Assembly (NCBI GenBank): GCA_015066625.1
Contig: SVOC01000007.1
Location: 1-64,000, forward strand
Origin: Oscillospiraceae bacterium
GTDB lineage: Bacteria; Bacillota; Clostridia; Oscillospirales; Acutalibacteraceae
DNA length: 64,000 nt
Direction of reading: 5' to 3'
The translations under genes were made by a program, and so were the position numbers. A model generated the notes under the pieces. That model was given only the letters and a program-made list of their open reading frames with translations, did not search any database and was not told the DNA's origin. Positions 7,573 to 16,257 of the stretch are shown piece by piece. Position 1 is the stretch's first letter. Every line of letters begins with the position of its first letter.

Positions 7573-8358
7573 GTGAAAAACGGCATTTTTGCAAACACAA
7601 AATACTTCATAATAGATATGGACGGAACCTTTTACCTTGACGGTAACATAATCGAGGGTTCTGTTGAGTTCATTGAAAAAGCAAGAGAAAGCGGCAGAGA
7701 TTTTTATTTCTTCACCAACAACTCATCAAACAATGTTGAAGTCTGCAGGGCAAAGCTTGAAAAAATGGGCTTTCCCGTTGACGAAAACAGAGTTATAATT
7801 TCTTCCCATGTTGCGGCAGATTACCTTAACCGCAACTATAAGGGCAAGAAGGTTTTCCTTCTGGGCAACGAAAGACTGACGGGCGATTTTGAAAAGGCGG
7901 GCATAAACCTTGTTACGGAAAATCCCGACATCGTTGTGCTGGGCTTTGATACAACCCTCACCTATCAGAAAATGTGGGATGCCGTCAGATACATTGACGG
8001 CGGCGCGGTTTACCTTGCAACCCATCCCGACCTTAACTGCCCCACCGCAGACGGCTATATGCCCGACACCGGCTCGATGATTGAGCTTTTTGCCGCATCA
8101 ACAGGCAAAAGACCCACCGTTCTCGGCAAACCTATGACCGCAACCGTTGACTATGTTACAAATATGCTCGGCTGTAAGCGTGAGGAGCTTGCGTTTGTTG
8201 GCGACAGACTTGCAACGGATATTGCAATCGGCGCAAATCACGGTATTCCCTGTGCTTTGGTTTACAGCGGCGTAACCACTCCCGAAGAATATGCCGCTTC
8301 GGATATCAAGGCAAGCGTAGCTGTTGAAAACCTGAAAGCACTTGCAGAATACCTTTAA
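7573..8358 (+). CDS. HAD-IIA family phosphatase (NagD-like)
   Basis: 261 residues from GTG 7573, with AAAGGAG nine bases upstream. Motif I is DMDGTFYLDG (Asp15, Asp17), motif II is FFTNNSSNN, GKP carries the Lys, and motif IV is VGDRLATDIAIGANHGI. The large C2 cap and TNN motif mark the NagD/4-nitrophenylphosphatase class, which hydrolyses nucleotide or sugar phosphates in the cytoplasm. The neighbouring divergent XRE regulator may control it. Exact substrate unknown. Confidence 0.85.
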   Translation: MKNGIFANTKYFIIDMDGTFYLDGNIIEGSVEFIEKARESGRDFYFFTNNSSNNVEVCRAKLEKMGFPVDENRVIISSHVAADYLNRNYKGKKVFLLGNERLTGDFEKAGINLVTENPDIVVLGFDTTLTYQKMWDAVRYIDGGAVYLATHPDLNCPTADGYMPDTGSMIELFAASTGKRPTVLGKPMTATVDYVTNMLGCKREELAFVGDRLATDIAIGANHGIPCALVYSGVTTPEEYAASDIKASVAVENLKALAEYL

Positions 8359-8364
8359 TATACA

Positions 8365-8448
8365 AGGAATGTCAGTTCGAAACCTTCCTGACAGGCACCT
8401 GCTCGGTGCCGAACAAAACTAAAGGCGCTGCACGGCAGCAAAAAGGAG
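8365..8448 (+). promoter_or_regulatory. preQ1-type riboswitch, possibly class III, before queT
   Basis: The 97-base gap before queT contains two clear hairpins (TCAG...CTGA at about 8372-8392 and GGCACC/GGTGCC at 8394-8409), then an A-rich stretch and a third hairpin-like segment reaching the AAAAAGGAG ribosome site. QueT genes are commonly controlled by preQ1 riboswitches. The folded length and the position over the Shine-Dalgarno suggest class III rather than the short class I. The class is inferred, not verified by a covariance model. Confidence 0.6.
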
Positions 8449-8455
8449 CATAAAA

Positions 8456-8968
8456 ATGAAAAACAAAAAAGTTATCCGCCTTGCTCAGGGTGCGATGATT
8501 GCAGCTGTCTATGCCGCCGCAACCTACCTGAGCTTAGTATTCGCATTGGCTTACGGCCCCGTTCAGTTCCGCATTTCGGAAGCGTTGACCGTTCTTGCCG
8601 TATTATCACCTGCGGCAATACCCGGTCTTACGGTTGGCTGTATCATAGGCAACCTTGCAAGTCCCTTCGGAATATGGGATATTGTTTTCGGAACCCTTGC
8701 AACACTGCTTGCATCAATCTGTGCAAGAAAGCTGAGAAGCATTACCTTCATGGGTCTGCCGCTTTTATCAATTATTATGCCCGTTATTTTCAATGCGGTC
8801 ATAGTGGGTGCAGAGCTTACCTTCCTGCTTCCCACAGACAAAACAAGGCTTGTAACCTTTATTATTTATGCACTTGAAGTTGGTGCGGGAGAGCTTGCGG
8901 TATGCCTTGCAGGCGGAATACCTCTTTACTATGCAGCTAAAAAAAGCAATATATTCAAGAACGGATGA
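8456..8968 (+). CDS. queT: QueT family queuosine-precursor transporter
   Basis: 170 residues, almost entirely hydrophobic, with about five membrane segments. The sequence matches the QueT (DUF988) family of ECF-type S components, including the conserved FRISEALTVLAVLSPAAIPG and GCIIGNL stretches. It should import a queuosine precursor such as preQ1 or queuine together with the shared ECF energising module, which is not in this window. AAAAAGGAG lies seven bases before the ATG and is probably occluded by the upstream riboswitch when ligand is plentiful. It is monocistronic, ending in a hairpin shared with convergent yqfD. Confidence 0.85.
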   Translation: MKNKKVIRLAQGAMIAAVYAAATYLSLVFALAYGPVQFRISEALTVLAVLSPAAIPGLTVGCIIGNLASPFGIWDIVFGTLATLLASICARKLRSITFMGLPLLSIIMPVIFNAVIVGAELTFLLPTDKTRLVTFIIYALEVGAGELAVCLAGGIPLYYAAKKSNIFKNG

Positions 8969-8990
8969 ACCGTTACGGTTCATCCGTTTC
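8960..8990. terminator. Bidirectional terminator between queT and yqfD
   Basis: The near-perfect hairpin ACGGATGAAC / GTTCATCCGT overlaps the 3' end of yqfD, and a short T-rich tail follows on the plus strand. Confidence 0.6.
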
Positions 8991-10145
8991 CTCTATTTCA
9001 AGGGGCACTTCTTTGCCTATATTCTCAATGCAGACAAATTCTCCGCCGACGGTAAAGCCGTCGGCTTTTTGATTTGCGCTAATCTTTTCACTCTGCACTT
9101 TCAGATAACGGAATTCCTCCGCACACTTTTCGGAAAACCTTAATGCGGCAAGCAGCTTTGCCTGACCGCTGTCAAGATTCACCGTGCATTTATCATTATG
9201 AATCCGCATACATCTTGTCATACTCAGAGGCAGTGTGACGCCGTTTATCCTGACGGATATTTTTTCACTGTATGAACCTTCATCTGTTTTGCCCAAAGGG
9301 ATTTCAATGCCCAGAAATTCTATGATATATGCGGCTGTTTCCGCAGTCTGTTTTACCGCTTCAATCTTTTTGCCCACCGAGCATTCAAGCTTTCTTTCGG
9401 TGCGCGCAACAACATAACCCTTTGCTCTGCAAAAGCTGACGGTCAAATCCTTATTTTCTTCAATTCCGCTTATAAGCAAATCACCCTTCAGTACGCCGTT
9501 GCCGATTTTCTGAACCTGAGTGCCGTTGAAGGGACGCAGAATAACTATCTGCCCGTCACGGGATGCAACAATTTCAGAAGGGGTTTCGTCGCTTTCATCG
9601 GGCACTTTTTCTCTTTCTCTCACCTCAACAACCGCTGCACTGCCTTCAAAATTGATGTTTACCCAGGAGAGCTCATCAAGCTCCTGCAGTGCTTCAATTT
9701 CCGCTTTCGCGATATCAATCTTATTTTCCGAAGTCCCTTTTCTGACACCAAGCTTTTCAAAAGTACCGATTATTGTTTCGGAGGGTACATTTACATTTCC
9801 CGTAACTTCAATGCTCCATATTCTTGTGGAGAGAATACAAATAACCGTAATGCAGATGAATATTCCCGCAAGCACACCTGCCCTGCGGCTGTGACGGTTA
9901 AGAAAGAAGGGCAGACCGCACTTTCTTTCAATTTTTATTTTCATGCCCGATTTCCGTGCACAGTGCCTTATCCTTCTGTATTCTCCGCAATCCGTGCAGG
10001 CATATATGACCGACCCCGAGCTTTTAAGCTCCCATAGATTGATTTTATTGAGCCTGCAAAGGTTTATGAACCTTTCGGGGAAGCCACCTCTTGCACTGAA
10101 AACAACATAGCCCGAAAGAAATCTTATAAATTTAAGTAAAAGCAT
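8973..10145 (-). CDS. yqfD: Sporulation protein YqfD
   Basis: 390 residues. It matches the YqfD family: a cysteine-containing N-terminal region (CTDCGEYRRIRHCARKSG), one membrane segment near residues 88-108, then a POTRA-like domain starting IWSIEVTGNVNVPSETI and an exported beta-rich part. In Bacillus the gene is made in the mother cell and needed for engulfment-stage sporulation. It starts two bases past the stop of yqfC, so the two form a unit. Its presence supports a spore-forming lineage. Confidence 0.9.
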   Translation of the reverse strand: MLLLKFIRFLSGYVVFSARGGFPERFINLCRLNKINLWELKSSGSVIYACTDCGEYRRIRHCARKSGMKIKIERKCGLPFFLNRHSRRAGVLAGIFICITVICILSTRIWSIEVTGNVNVPSETIIGTFEKLGVRKGTSENKIDIAKAEIEALQELDELSWVNINFEGSAAVVEVREREKVPDESDETPSEIVASRDGQIVILRPFNGTQVQKIGNGVLKGDLLISGIEENKDLTVSFCRAKGYVVARTERKLECSVGKKIEAVKQTAETAAYIIEFLGIEIPLGKTDEGSYSEKISVRINGVTLPLSMTRCMRIHNDKCTVNLDSGQAKLLAALRFSEKCAEEFRYLKVQSEKISANQKADGFTVGGEFVCIENIGKEVPLEIEETDEP

Positions 10146-10147
10146 AC

Positions 10148-10447
10148 CTAATTACAAAACTCCACTCCCGTAATTATTCCGCGGATTATTGCCTGACCGT
10201 TCTGCATTGAGACAACCGTCAGCTCACAACCGCATATCCTCACCGTAAGCCTGCCCGTATTCAGCGCAATGGCACAGTCGCCGTATTCAAGCACGCCTTG
10301 ACAGCCGTCAACAAGCACCTCTTTATTGCCGCTGATTTCCGTATGCACATAGCCCGAAAGTGCTTCCTGAGGCAAATCAAAGCTTCTGCCCACGGATTCC
10401 AGAAAGCTTTCTGTTCTTTTTTCTTTTCTGCAATTTCTCTTTCTCAT
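10148..10447 (-). CDS. yqfC: Sporulation protein YqfC
   Basis: 99 residues, a small soluble YabP/YqfC-family protein with the conserved pattern ISGNKEVLVDGCQGVLEYGD and a C-terminal beta-strand region (GRLTVRICGCELTV). In Bacillus it is sigma-E controlled and paired with yqfD, as here. GGAGGG precedes the ATG. The family role is in sporulation; the molecular function is not established. Confidence 0.88.
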   Translation of the reverse strand: MRKRNCRKEKRTESFLESVGRSFDLPQEALSGYVHTEISGNKEVLVDGCQGVLEYGDCAIALNTGRLTVRICGCELTVVSMQNGQAIIRGIITGVEFCN

Positions 10448-10532
10448 TCACATCCCTCCGTTTTTAAAATATGCCTGCTTTGCATTAAAAAGAACACCGC
10501 CCACATAGAATGAAAAAGCGGAGGTGCTTCGG

Positions 10533-11579
10533 TTGAAAAACAAAAGCAGTCATCTTATCCTCGGTGCGGGCATCTGCCTTTTTGCCGCTTTATCGTTTTT
10601 TTCGCAAACCTTTGCTTCGGGTGTAAGCAAGGGGCTTGAATACTGTGCCAAACTGCTTATTCCCTCTGTCTTCCCTTTTCTTGTTGCGGCATCTCTTACA
10701 GGCAGAGGCACTCTCCCCCGATTTTTTTGCAGAATCCTGAATCCCGTCACAGCGTTTTTTTTCGGTCTGCCTGCACAGTGCGCACCTGCAATTATCCTGA
10801 GCTTCTGCGGCGGCTATCTTTCGGGTGCAAAATCTGTTCAGAGCCTTTATTCCCACGGAATCATCGGCAAAGAAACGGCAGAACGTATGCTTTTTTTCTG
10901 CATAAATGCAGGTGTGGGCTTTTCGGTTAATGCTGTAGGCAACGGTATGCTGGATTCCCGTCAGGCAGGCAAGGTGATCTTTGTATCCCTCTGCATATCA
11001 TCGGTGATAAACGGAATACTGAGCCGTTTCTTTGTCAAAAGCAATGCAATCTCTCCTTCTGCAGCAACTCTTTTGCATGCAGACCTTGCCTCTGCTGTTA
11101 CGGACAGCGTTTCTTCAGGCGGTGCCGCAATGCTCAACGCCTGTACCTTTACCGTTGCATTCTCGGGAATATGTGCCGTTTTTGATAAATACATTCCCCA
11201 CCATCTGCTGAAAAATGCACTTTCCTGCCTGCTTGAAGTCACAAAGGGATGCTCGGATATAAGCGGCACCGCATCACTGCCCGTTATTGCGGCGGTGTGT
11301 GCATTCGGCGGTGTGTGCGTTCACCTTCAGGTTTTTTCGTCTGTAAGAGATATCGGGATAAATCTTCCCCGTTTTTATCTGTTCCGCCTTTTGAATTCGG
11401 TTGCGGCTTATGCCGTCTGCAGGCTGATACTTTATTTCCGTCCCGTTACGCTTCCCGTTTCGATTGTTATAAATCCTCCTGCGGCAGTGTTCTCTTTTTC
11501 CGCACCCGCTGCGATATCTTTGCTGTTTTTATGTGCCTTGCTCATATTAGACCTTGATAACGGCGAAAAAATATGTTAA
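10533..11579 (+). CDS. YlbJ-like sporulation membrane protein (Gate domain)
   Basis: About 348 residues from TTG 10533, eight bases after GGAGG; the in-frame GTG at 10524 touches that site and is less likely. There are eight or so hydrophobic segments and two nucleoside-recognition/Gate-type repeats, with the glycine-rich LSFCGGYLSGAKSVQSLY and TASLPVIAAVCAFGGVCVHLQ motifs. This matches the sporulation integral membrane protein YlbJ. It is divergent from yqfC-yqfD, so two sporulation units sit back to back. The transported substrate is unknown. Confidence 0.8.
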   Translation: MKNKSSHLILGAGICLFAALSFFSQTFASGVSKGLEYCAKLLIPSVFPFLVAASLTGRGTLPRFFCRILNPVTAFFFGLPAQCAPAIILSFCGGYLSGAKSVQSLYSHGIIGKETAERMLFFCINAGVGFSVNAVGNGMLDSRQAGKVIFVSLCISSVINGILSRFFVKSNAISPSAATLLHADLASAVTDSVSSGGAAMLNACTFTVAFSGICAVFDKYIPHHLLKNALSCLLEVTKGCSDISGTASLPVIAAVCAFGGVCVHLQVFSSVRDIGINLPRFYLFRLLNSVAAYAVCRLILYFRPVTLPVSIVINPPAAVFSFSAPAAISLLFLCALLILDLDNGEKIC

Positions 11580-11615
11580 AATTTATTGAATCATTGAGAA
11601 TAAAGGATGTTAACC

Positions 11616-11834
11616 GTGAAAAGAAAGTTAACCGAAAAGAAAAAATATGCCGCAGTGTGCGAAAACTGCCTTCACGGCAGACTTTCCCCCGATGAAGAAA
11701 CCGTGCTTTGCATCAAGAAGGGCATTGTTCAGCCTGACGGCACCTGCAGACGCTATTCCTACGACCCCCTTAAGCGCAGGCCCAAAAAGCCCTTGCTTAT
11801 TGAGCAGGCAGACCCTGCGGATTTCACACTGTGA
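11616..11834 (+). CDS. Small cysteine-containing conserved protein
   Basis: 72 residues from GTG 11616 (AAAGGATG about seven bases upstream; the in-frame ATG at 11607 overlaps that site). It is basic, with Cys residues in the pattern CENCLHG...LCIKKGI...CRRY, suggesting a small metal-binding knuckle. I recognise it only as a type of short conserved protein of Clostridia; no function is assigned. It is 11 bases before the sialidase-like gene and probably co-transcribed with ylbJ. Confidence 0.65.
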   Translation: MKRKLTEKKKYAAVCENCLHGRLSPDEETVLCIKKGIVQPDGTCRRYSYDPLKRRPKKPLLIEQADPADFTL

Positions 11835-11845
11835 GGTAAATTAAA

Positions 11846-12835
11846 ATGAAAACATTAAAAGAATTTGTATGCAATCCCCTGCCTACGCCCAGCTGCCACG
11901 CATCAACCGTTCTTCCTTTGCCCGACGGCACCGTTGTCTGTGCCTGGTTCGGCGGCACAAAAGAGGGCAAGACCGATGTTGACATCTGGTATTCACGCCG
12001 TGACGAAAACGGTTGGAGCAAGCCTTCAAGCGTATGTTATAATAAACATATTCCTCACTGGAACCCCGTGCTTTTCCTTCGTGAAAACGGCGAAGTCGTG
12101 CTGTTTTTTAAGGTAGGCAAAAAAATTCCTTCCTGGCGTACCTTCGTAAGCATTTCAACCGACGGCGGCAAAACCTTCGGCAATCCCCGCGAGCTTGTAG
12201 AAGGCGATAAAAGCGGCGGCAGAGGTCCCGTTAAAAACAAATGCATCCGCCTTTCCGACGGCAGAGTGCTTGCACCCGCTTCAACGGAAATCCGCGGCTG
12301 GAACTGCTTTATAGATACCTCGTTTGACGATGGCATAAGCTGGGTAAAGGGTCAGAAAATCAGAACAGAACGCACAGCACCTATCCTCAACAGCCTTAAC
12401 CGCTACACATCAAACCTTATCCCCATGATTCAGCCTACGCTCTGGGAATCAGAAAACGGCAAGGTTCATATGCTCACAAGAACATCGGTAGGCAAGGCAT
12501 ACAGAAGCGACTCCGACGATTACGGTCAGACCTGGTGTCAGGCATACCCCACCGTATTGCCCAATAACAACAGCGGTCTTGATGTTGTGAAAGTTCCGAA
12601 CGGCGACCTTTACCTTATTTCCAATCCCGTCAGCGAAAACTGGGGCGAGCGTTCACCTCTCACAATTCAGAAATCAACGGATAACGGCGTAAGCTGGGAA
12701 ACTGTTATTACCCTTGAAGAAGAAAAACTTGACAGCGAATTTTCATACCCTGCAATGGTTTATATGAACGGTGCACTTTACATTTCATATACCTACGAGC
12801 GTCTTAACGTTGCTTTCTGGAAAATTGAGCTTTAA
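11846..12835 (+). CDS. Sialidase-like BNR-repeat glycosidase
   Basis: 329 residues forming a six-bladed beta-propeller with at least four Asp-box motifs: STDGGKTF, SFDDGISW, SDDYGQTW and STDNGVSW. The N-terminal CHASTVLPLPDGTVVCAWFGGT resembles BNR_2 family enzymes. No signal peptide is present, so it would act on imported glycans. Classical exo-alpha-sialidase needs an FRIP arginine, which I do not see, so related specificities such as a rhamnosidase-like or other propeller hydrolase remain possible. No sialic acid catabolic genes are nearby. Confidence 0.75.
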   Translation: MKTLKEFVCNPLPTPSCHASTVLPLPDGTVVCAWFGGTKEGKTDVDIWYSRRDENGWSKPSSVCYNKHIPHWNPVLFLRENGEVVLFFKVGKKIPSWRTFVSISTDGGKTFGNPRELVEGDKSGGRGPVKNKCIRLSDGRVLAPASTEIRGWNCFIDTSFDDGISWVKGQKIRTERTAPILNSLNRYTSNLIPMIQPTLWESENGKVHMLTRTSVGKAYRSDSDDYGQTWCQAYPTVLPNNNSGLDVVKVPNGDLYLISNPVSENWGERSPLTIQKSTDNGVSWETVITLEEEKLDSEFSYPAMVYMNGALYISYTYERLNVAFWKIEL

Positions 12836-12873
12836 TTTACAAATATTTTACACTTATATCTATAATATACCTC

Positions 12874-12902
12874 TTGTAAAAATGTACTTTTGCTGATATA
12901 AT
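12874..12902 (+). promoter_or_regulatory. Sigma-A promoter of the DUF4358 lipoprotein
   Basis: TTGTAA, a 17-base spacer and TATAAT, 42 bases before the lipoprotein ATG. Confidence 0.75.
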
Positions 12903-12943
12903 CAGTTTCGTTGGAAACAATAAAAATCATTAAGGAGAAAAAC

Positions 12944-13585
12944 ATGAAAAAGATTATCGCCATTCTTCTTGCTCTCGCAGCTGTTCTTTCACTTGCAGCC
13001 TGCGGCGGCAACAATGACACAACAGACACAGAAACAACAACTCTCGCACCCTCATTCGAGCTTACAGGCACTCTTGAAGAAATCGCTTCTCAGGTGCTTG
13101 AAAAGGCAACAAAAATCGAAATGATGCTTATGCCTCCCACAGAGGTTGACTTCTCCGATGTTGAAGCTGCAAAATATTACATCGGCGTTGACCCCACAGC
13201 AAAGGTTAACAGAGCAGTTTTCGTTGAGCCCATGATCGGTTCAATCCCCTTCTCAATGTGCATTATCGAAGGTGCTGAGGGCGTTAAGATTGAAGACCTT
13301 AAAAACGAAATCCTCGAAGCCGTAAATTACAGAAAGTGGGTTTGCGTTGCAGCTGAAAAGGTGCTTGTTTCAAGCTGCGGAAACAAGATTCTCATGATTA
13401 TGTCAACAGAAGAAATCGTTGATGATGTTTACAATGCATTCTCAGCAATCACCGAAAATTCAGCATCTGCTCCTCTCACAAAGGCAGGCGAGGTTAACGA
13501 AGAGCCTCCCGTAGCAGACGGCGGTATTGCAGATATGGAAATCCCCGCAGATATGCCTGCATACGACGGTGAAACCATCGAATAA
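12944..13585 (+). CDS. DUF4358 lipoprotein
   Basis: 213 residues from ATG 12944 (AAGGAG five bases upstream). A signal peptide MKKIIAILLALAAVLSLAAC ends in a lipobox with Cys20, so the protein is anchored to the outer face of the membrane. A Thr/Asp-rich linker follows, then a single DUF4358 domain (about residues 45-165) and an acidic Pro-rich tail. DUF4358 proteins are common in gut Clostridia and their function is unknown. It has its own promoter and terminator and is upstream of the MBOAT/DHHW pair. Confidence 0.8.
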   Translation: MKKIIAILLALAAVLSLAACGGNNDTTDTETTTLAPSFELTGTLEEIASQVLEKATKIEMMLMPPTEVDFSDVEAAKYYIGVDPTAKVNRAVFVEPMIGSIPFSMCIIEGAEGVKIEDLKNEILEAVNYRKWVCVAAEKVLVSSCGNKILMIMSTEEIVDDVYNAFSAITENSASAPLTKAGEVNEEPPVADGGIADMEIPADMPAYDGETIE

Positions 13586-13598
13586 GTTTTAAAAACCG

Positions 13599-13635
13599 GA
13601 AGCACCGAAGTAAATCACTTCGGTGCTTTTTCTTT
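13599..13635 (+). terminator. Rho-independent terminator
   Basis: Perfect hairpin AGCACCGAAGT / ACTTCGGTGCT followed by a T-rich tail, 13 bases after the DUF4358 stop. Confidence 0.9.
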
Positions 13636-13649
13636 GAAAGGAAAATACT

Positions 13650-15047
13650 ATGCTGTTTTCAAGCATAATTTTTTTGTTTGTATTTCTGCCCGTGGTCATA
13701 GCGGGCTATTACATTCTGCCGTTTAAGGCAAAAAACCTGTGGCTTCTTCTTTCAAGCCTGTTTTTCTATTTTTACGGTGAACCGAAATATCTTGTGCTGA
13801 TGATTTCCGTCATTACGGCAAGCTATATTTTCGGACTTATAACAGAAAAGACAAAGGGTGCCGCAAGGAAGGCTGTGCTTGCACTTTCGCTTGTTGTAAC
13901 ACTTTCGGCACTGCTTTTCTTCAAGTATACCGATTTCTTCCTTACCGCAGCCAACAGCTTTTTCGGCACGGATTTCAGCCTTCTCGGTCTTGCCCTGCCT
14001 ATCGGAATAAGCTTTTACACCTTCCAGGCAATCAGCTATAACATCGATGTTTACAGAGGGGATGTGCCTGCGCAGAAAAACCCCTTGAAGCTTGCACTTT
14101 ATATTTCTCTTTTTCCACAGCTTGTGGCAGGTCCTATTGTACGATATTCGGATATCGAAAAGGCACTTAACGAAAGGCAGCACAGCATTGAGAATTTTTC
14201 ATTCGGCGTAAGAAGATTCGTGACGGGGCTTGCAAAAAAGGTGCTCCTTGCAAATTCTCTGGGCAGCCTTTGCGAGATTTTCAGGGATACGGATGAAAAA
14301 TCCACTCTGTTTTTCTGGATTTACGCAGTTGCGTATTCACTGCAGGTTTATTTTGACTTTTCGGGTTACAGCGATATGGCAATCGGTCTCGGCAAAATAT
14401 TCGGCTTTGAATTTATGGAAAACTTCCGCTACCCCTATATTTCAACAAGTGTAACGGAATTCTGGCGCCGCTGGCACATTTCGCTGGGCAGCTGGTTCAG
14501 GGATTATGTTTACATTCCAATGGGCGGCAACCGCGTAAAAACACCCCGGTTTTTCTTCAATATTCTTACGGTATGGTTCCTTACGGGCTTCTGGCACGGT
14601 GCCGACTGGACCTTCATCATATGGGGTCTTTACTTTGCGGCGCTTCTGCTTATCGAAAAGAGCATACCCAAGAAAATCAAGGACAAGGTTCCTTCTGTAT
14701 TCGGTCATATCTACCTGATTTTTGCCGTGCTTGTGGGCTTTGTTATCTTTAACGGAAGCGGTGTTGACGGCGTTCTTTACGACCTTAAAGGAATGTTTAC
14801 CCCCGTCTATCCCCTCTGCACGGATATTACACTTTATTACCTGAAAAGCTATGCGGTTCTTCTTGTATTGGGTATTTTCGGCGCAACTCCCGCCGCAAAA
14901 ATCCTTGCAGAGAAATTCACCAAAAGCAAAGTCGGTTCAAAGCTTGCGGTTGTTGCAGAGCCCCTGTTTGTGCTTGCGGTTCTCGTTACGGTTACGGCGT
15001 ACCTTGTTGACGGCTCATACAACCCGTTCCTTTATTTCAGATTTTAG
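13650..15047 (+). CDS. MBOAT family membrane O-acyltransferase (AlgI/DltB-like)
   Basis: 465 residues with about eleven membrane segments. The conserved MBOAT features are present: LPIGISFYTFQAISYNIDVY, FFPQLVAGPI-like (LFPQLVAGPI), the YFDFSGYSDMAIG block, WRRWHISLG, and the catalytic His316 in LTGFWHGADW. Such proteins pass acetyl groups across the membrane for polysaccharide acetylation. The next gene, 11 bases on, encodes a DHHW protein that should complete transfer outside. The modified polymer is unknown. Confidence 0.9.
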   Translation: MLFSSIIFLFVFLPVVIAGYYILPFKAKNLWLLLSSLFFYFYGEPKYLVLMISVITASYIFGLITEKTKGAARKAVLALSLVVTLSALLFFKYTDFFLTAANSFFGTDFSLLGLALPIGISFYTFQAISYNIDVYRGDVPAQKNPLKLALYISLFPQLVAGPIVRYSDIEKALNERQHSIENFSFGVRRFVTGLAKKVLLANSLGSLCEIFRDTDEKSTLFFWIYAVAYSLQVYFDFSGYSDMAIGLGKIFGFEFMENFRYPYISTSVTEFWRRWHISLGSWFRDYVYIPMGGNRVKTPRFFFNILTVWFLTGFWHGADWTFIIWGLYFAALLLIEKSIPKKIKDKVPSVFGHIYLIFAVLVGFVIFNGSGVDGVLYDLKGMFTPVYPLCTDITLYYLKSYAVLLVLGIFGATPAAKILAEKFTKSKVGSKLAVVAEPLFVLAVLVTVTAYLVDGSYNPFLYFRF

Positions 15048-15058
15048 GAGGTGCGGAA

Positions 15059-16156
15059 ATGAAAAAAATAATAAGTATCATCTGCTTTGCCCTGTTCATT
15101 TTCACCTTCGGAATTGCCTGTTTTGTAAAGGAACCCGTTCAGATGCTTGTTTCGGAACGCAGAAAAGCGGCTCAGTTCCCCGAATTTTCGGCTGAAGCCG
15201 TTATAGACAAATCCTTTTTCAGCGGATTTGAAGATTTTCTTGCAGATCAATTTCCTCTTCGGGATACTTTCAGAAGCATAAAGGCGGCAATTCAGCTTAA
15301 AATTCTGAACCAGAGCGACAACAACGGAATCTACACCGCAGAGGGTCATATTTCCGAGCTTGACTATACCCTCAACGAAACATCCGTTGAGAATGCGGCA
15401 AAAAAGCTTAACGATATTTACGGTAAATACATTGAAAGTAAGGATGCAAAATGTTATTTTTCCGTGGTGCCCGATAAGAATTATTACCTTGCCGAAAAGA
15501 ACGGTTACCCCGCACTTGACTACGGCAGAATGGTTGAAATTTACACCTCGGGCGTTGAAAACATGGAATACATTGATATTTTCGACTGCCTTACTCTCGA
15601 TAACTACTATAAAACCGATTCCCACTGGAAACAGCAGGAAATCGGAGCAGTTGTTGAAAAGCTGAGCCAAAAAATGGGCTTTGAGGCAAAGCCTTCGGAA
15701 TATTACACCGCCGAAAAGCTGGCGGATTTTGAAGGCGTTTATGCTCCCCGACTTGCAATGGGAAGCGGCTTCAAGGATGAAATCATTACAATGAATTCGC
15801 CTGTAACCAACGGTGCAAAGGTGTGGAACCTTGAAACAAACAAGGTAACGCAGGGTGTTTACGACAAATCAAGGCTTGAAAGCGGCGATAAATACGACGT
15901 TTACCTGCAGGGTGCGGCGGCACTGCTGACAGTTGAAAATTCTGCCGCAACAGAGAAAAAAGAGCTTGTAATTTTCAGAGATTCCTTCGGCTCATCCCTT
16001 GCTCCCCTTATGCTTGACGGATACAGCAAAATCACACTGGTTGACCTTCGATATATCTCATCGCAGATGCTTGGTCAATTTATCGATTTCAGCGGCTGTG
16101 ACGTACTTTTCATCTATAACACACAGATTCTCAATCAGAGTTCACTGCTTAAATAA
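15059..16156 (+). CDS. DHHW family (AlgX/AlgJ-like) O-acetylation protein
   Basis: 365 residues with one N-terminal membrane anchor (about 4-24) and an extracytoplasmic SGNH-like domain. TDSHW at 186-190 is the DHHW-type motif with catalytic Asp and His, and FRDSFGSSLAP near residue 307 supplies the Ser. GGAGG precedes the ATG. It forms a two-gene unit with the MBOAT protein and should place acetyl groups on a secreted polysaccharide or teichoic polymer. Confidence 0.85.
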   Translation: MKKIISIICFALFIFTFGIACFVKEPVQMLVSERRKAAQFPEFSAEAVIDKSFFSGFEDFLADQFPLRDTFRSIKAAIQLKILNQSDNNGIYTAEGHISELDYTLNETSVENAAKKLNDIYGKYIESKDAKCYFSVVPDKNYYLAEKNGYPALDYGRMVEIYTSGVENMEYIDIFDCLTLDNYYKTDSHWKQQEIGAVVEKLSQKMGFEAKPSEYYTAEKLADFEGVYAPRLAMGSGFKDEIITMNSPVTNGAKVWNLETNKVTQGVYDKSRLESGDKYDVYLQGAAALLTVENSAATEKKELVIFRDSFGSSLAPLMLDGYSKITLVDLRYISSQMLGQFIDFSGCDVLFIYNTQILNQSSLLK

Positions 16157-16160
16157 ACGC

Positions 16161-16196
16161 AAAGGCAATACGGAATATCCGTGTTGCCTTTTTTAT
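16161..16196 (+). terminator. Rho-independent terminator
   Basis: Hairpin AAGGCAATACGG / CCGTGTTGCCTT followed by six T residues, just after the DHHW gene. Confidence 0.9.
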
Positions 16197-16208
16197 TTCA
16201 AAAAACTC

Positions 16209-16239
16209 TTGACTTTAACGCAGCGTCATAGTTTATAAT
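16209..16239 (+). promoter_or_regulatory. MerR-type promoter with 19-base spacer
   Basis: TTGACT and TATAAT are separated by 19 bases. The spacer contains the palindrome ACGCAGCGT (16219-16227). Over-long spacers with a central dyad are the hallmark of promoters activated by MerR proteins through DNA twisting, so the regulator just downstream probably controls its own promoter. Confidence 0.75.
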
Positions 16240-16257
16240 CATAACCGAGGTGAGAAA

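Noticed and set aside
8372..8392. TTCGAAACC considered as a tRNA T-loop
   Set aside because: There is no acceptor stem or anticodon arm around it; it fits the queT leader.
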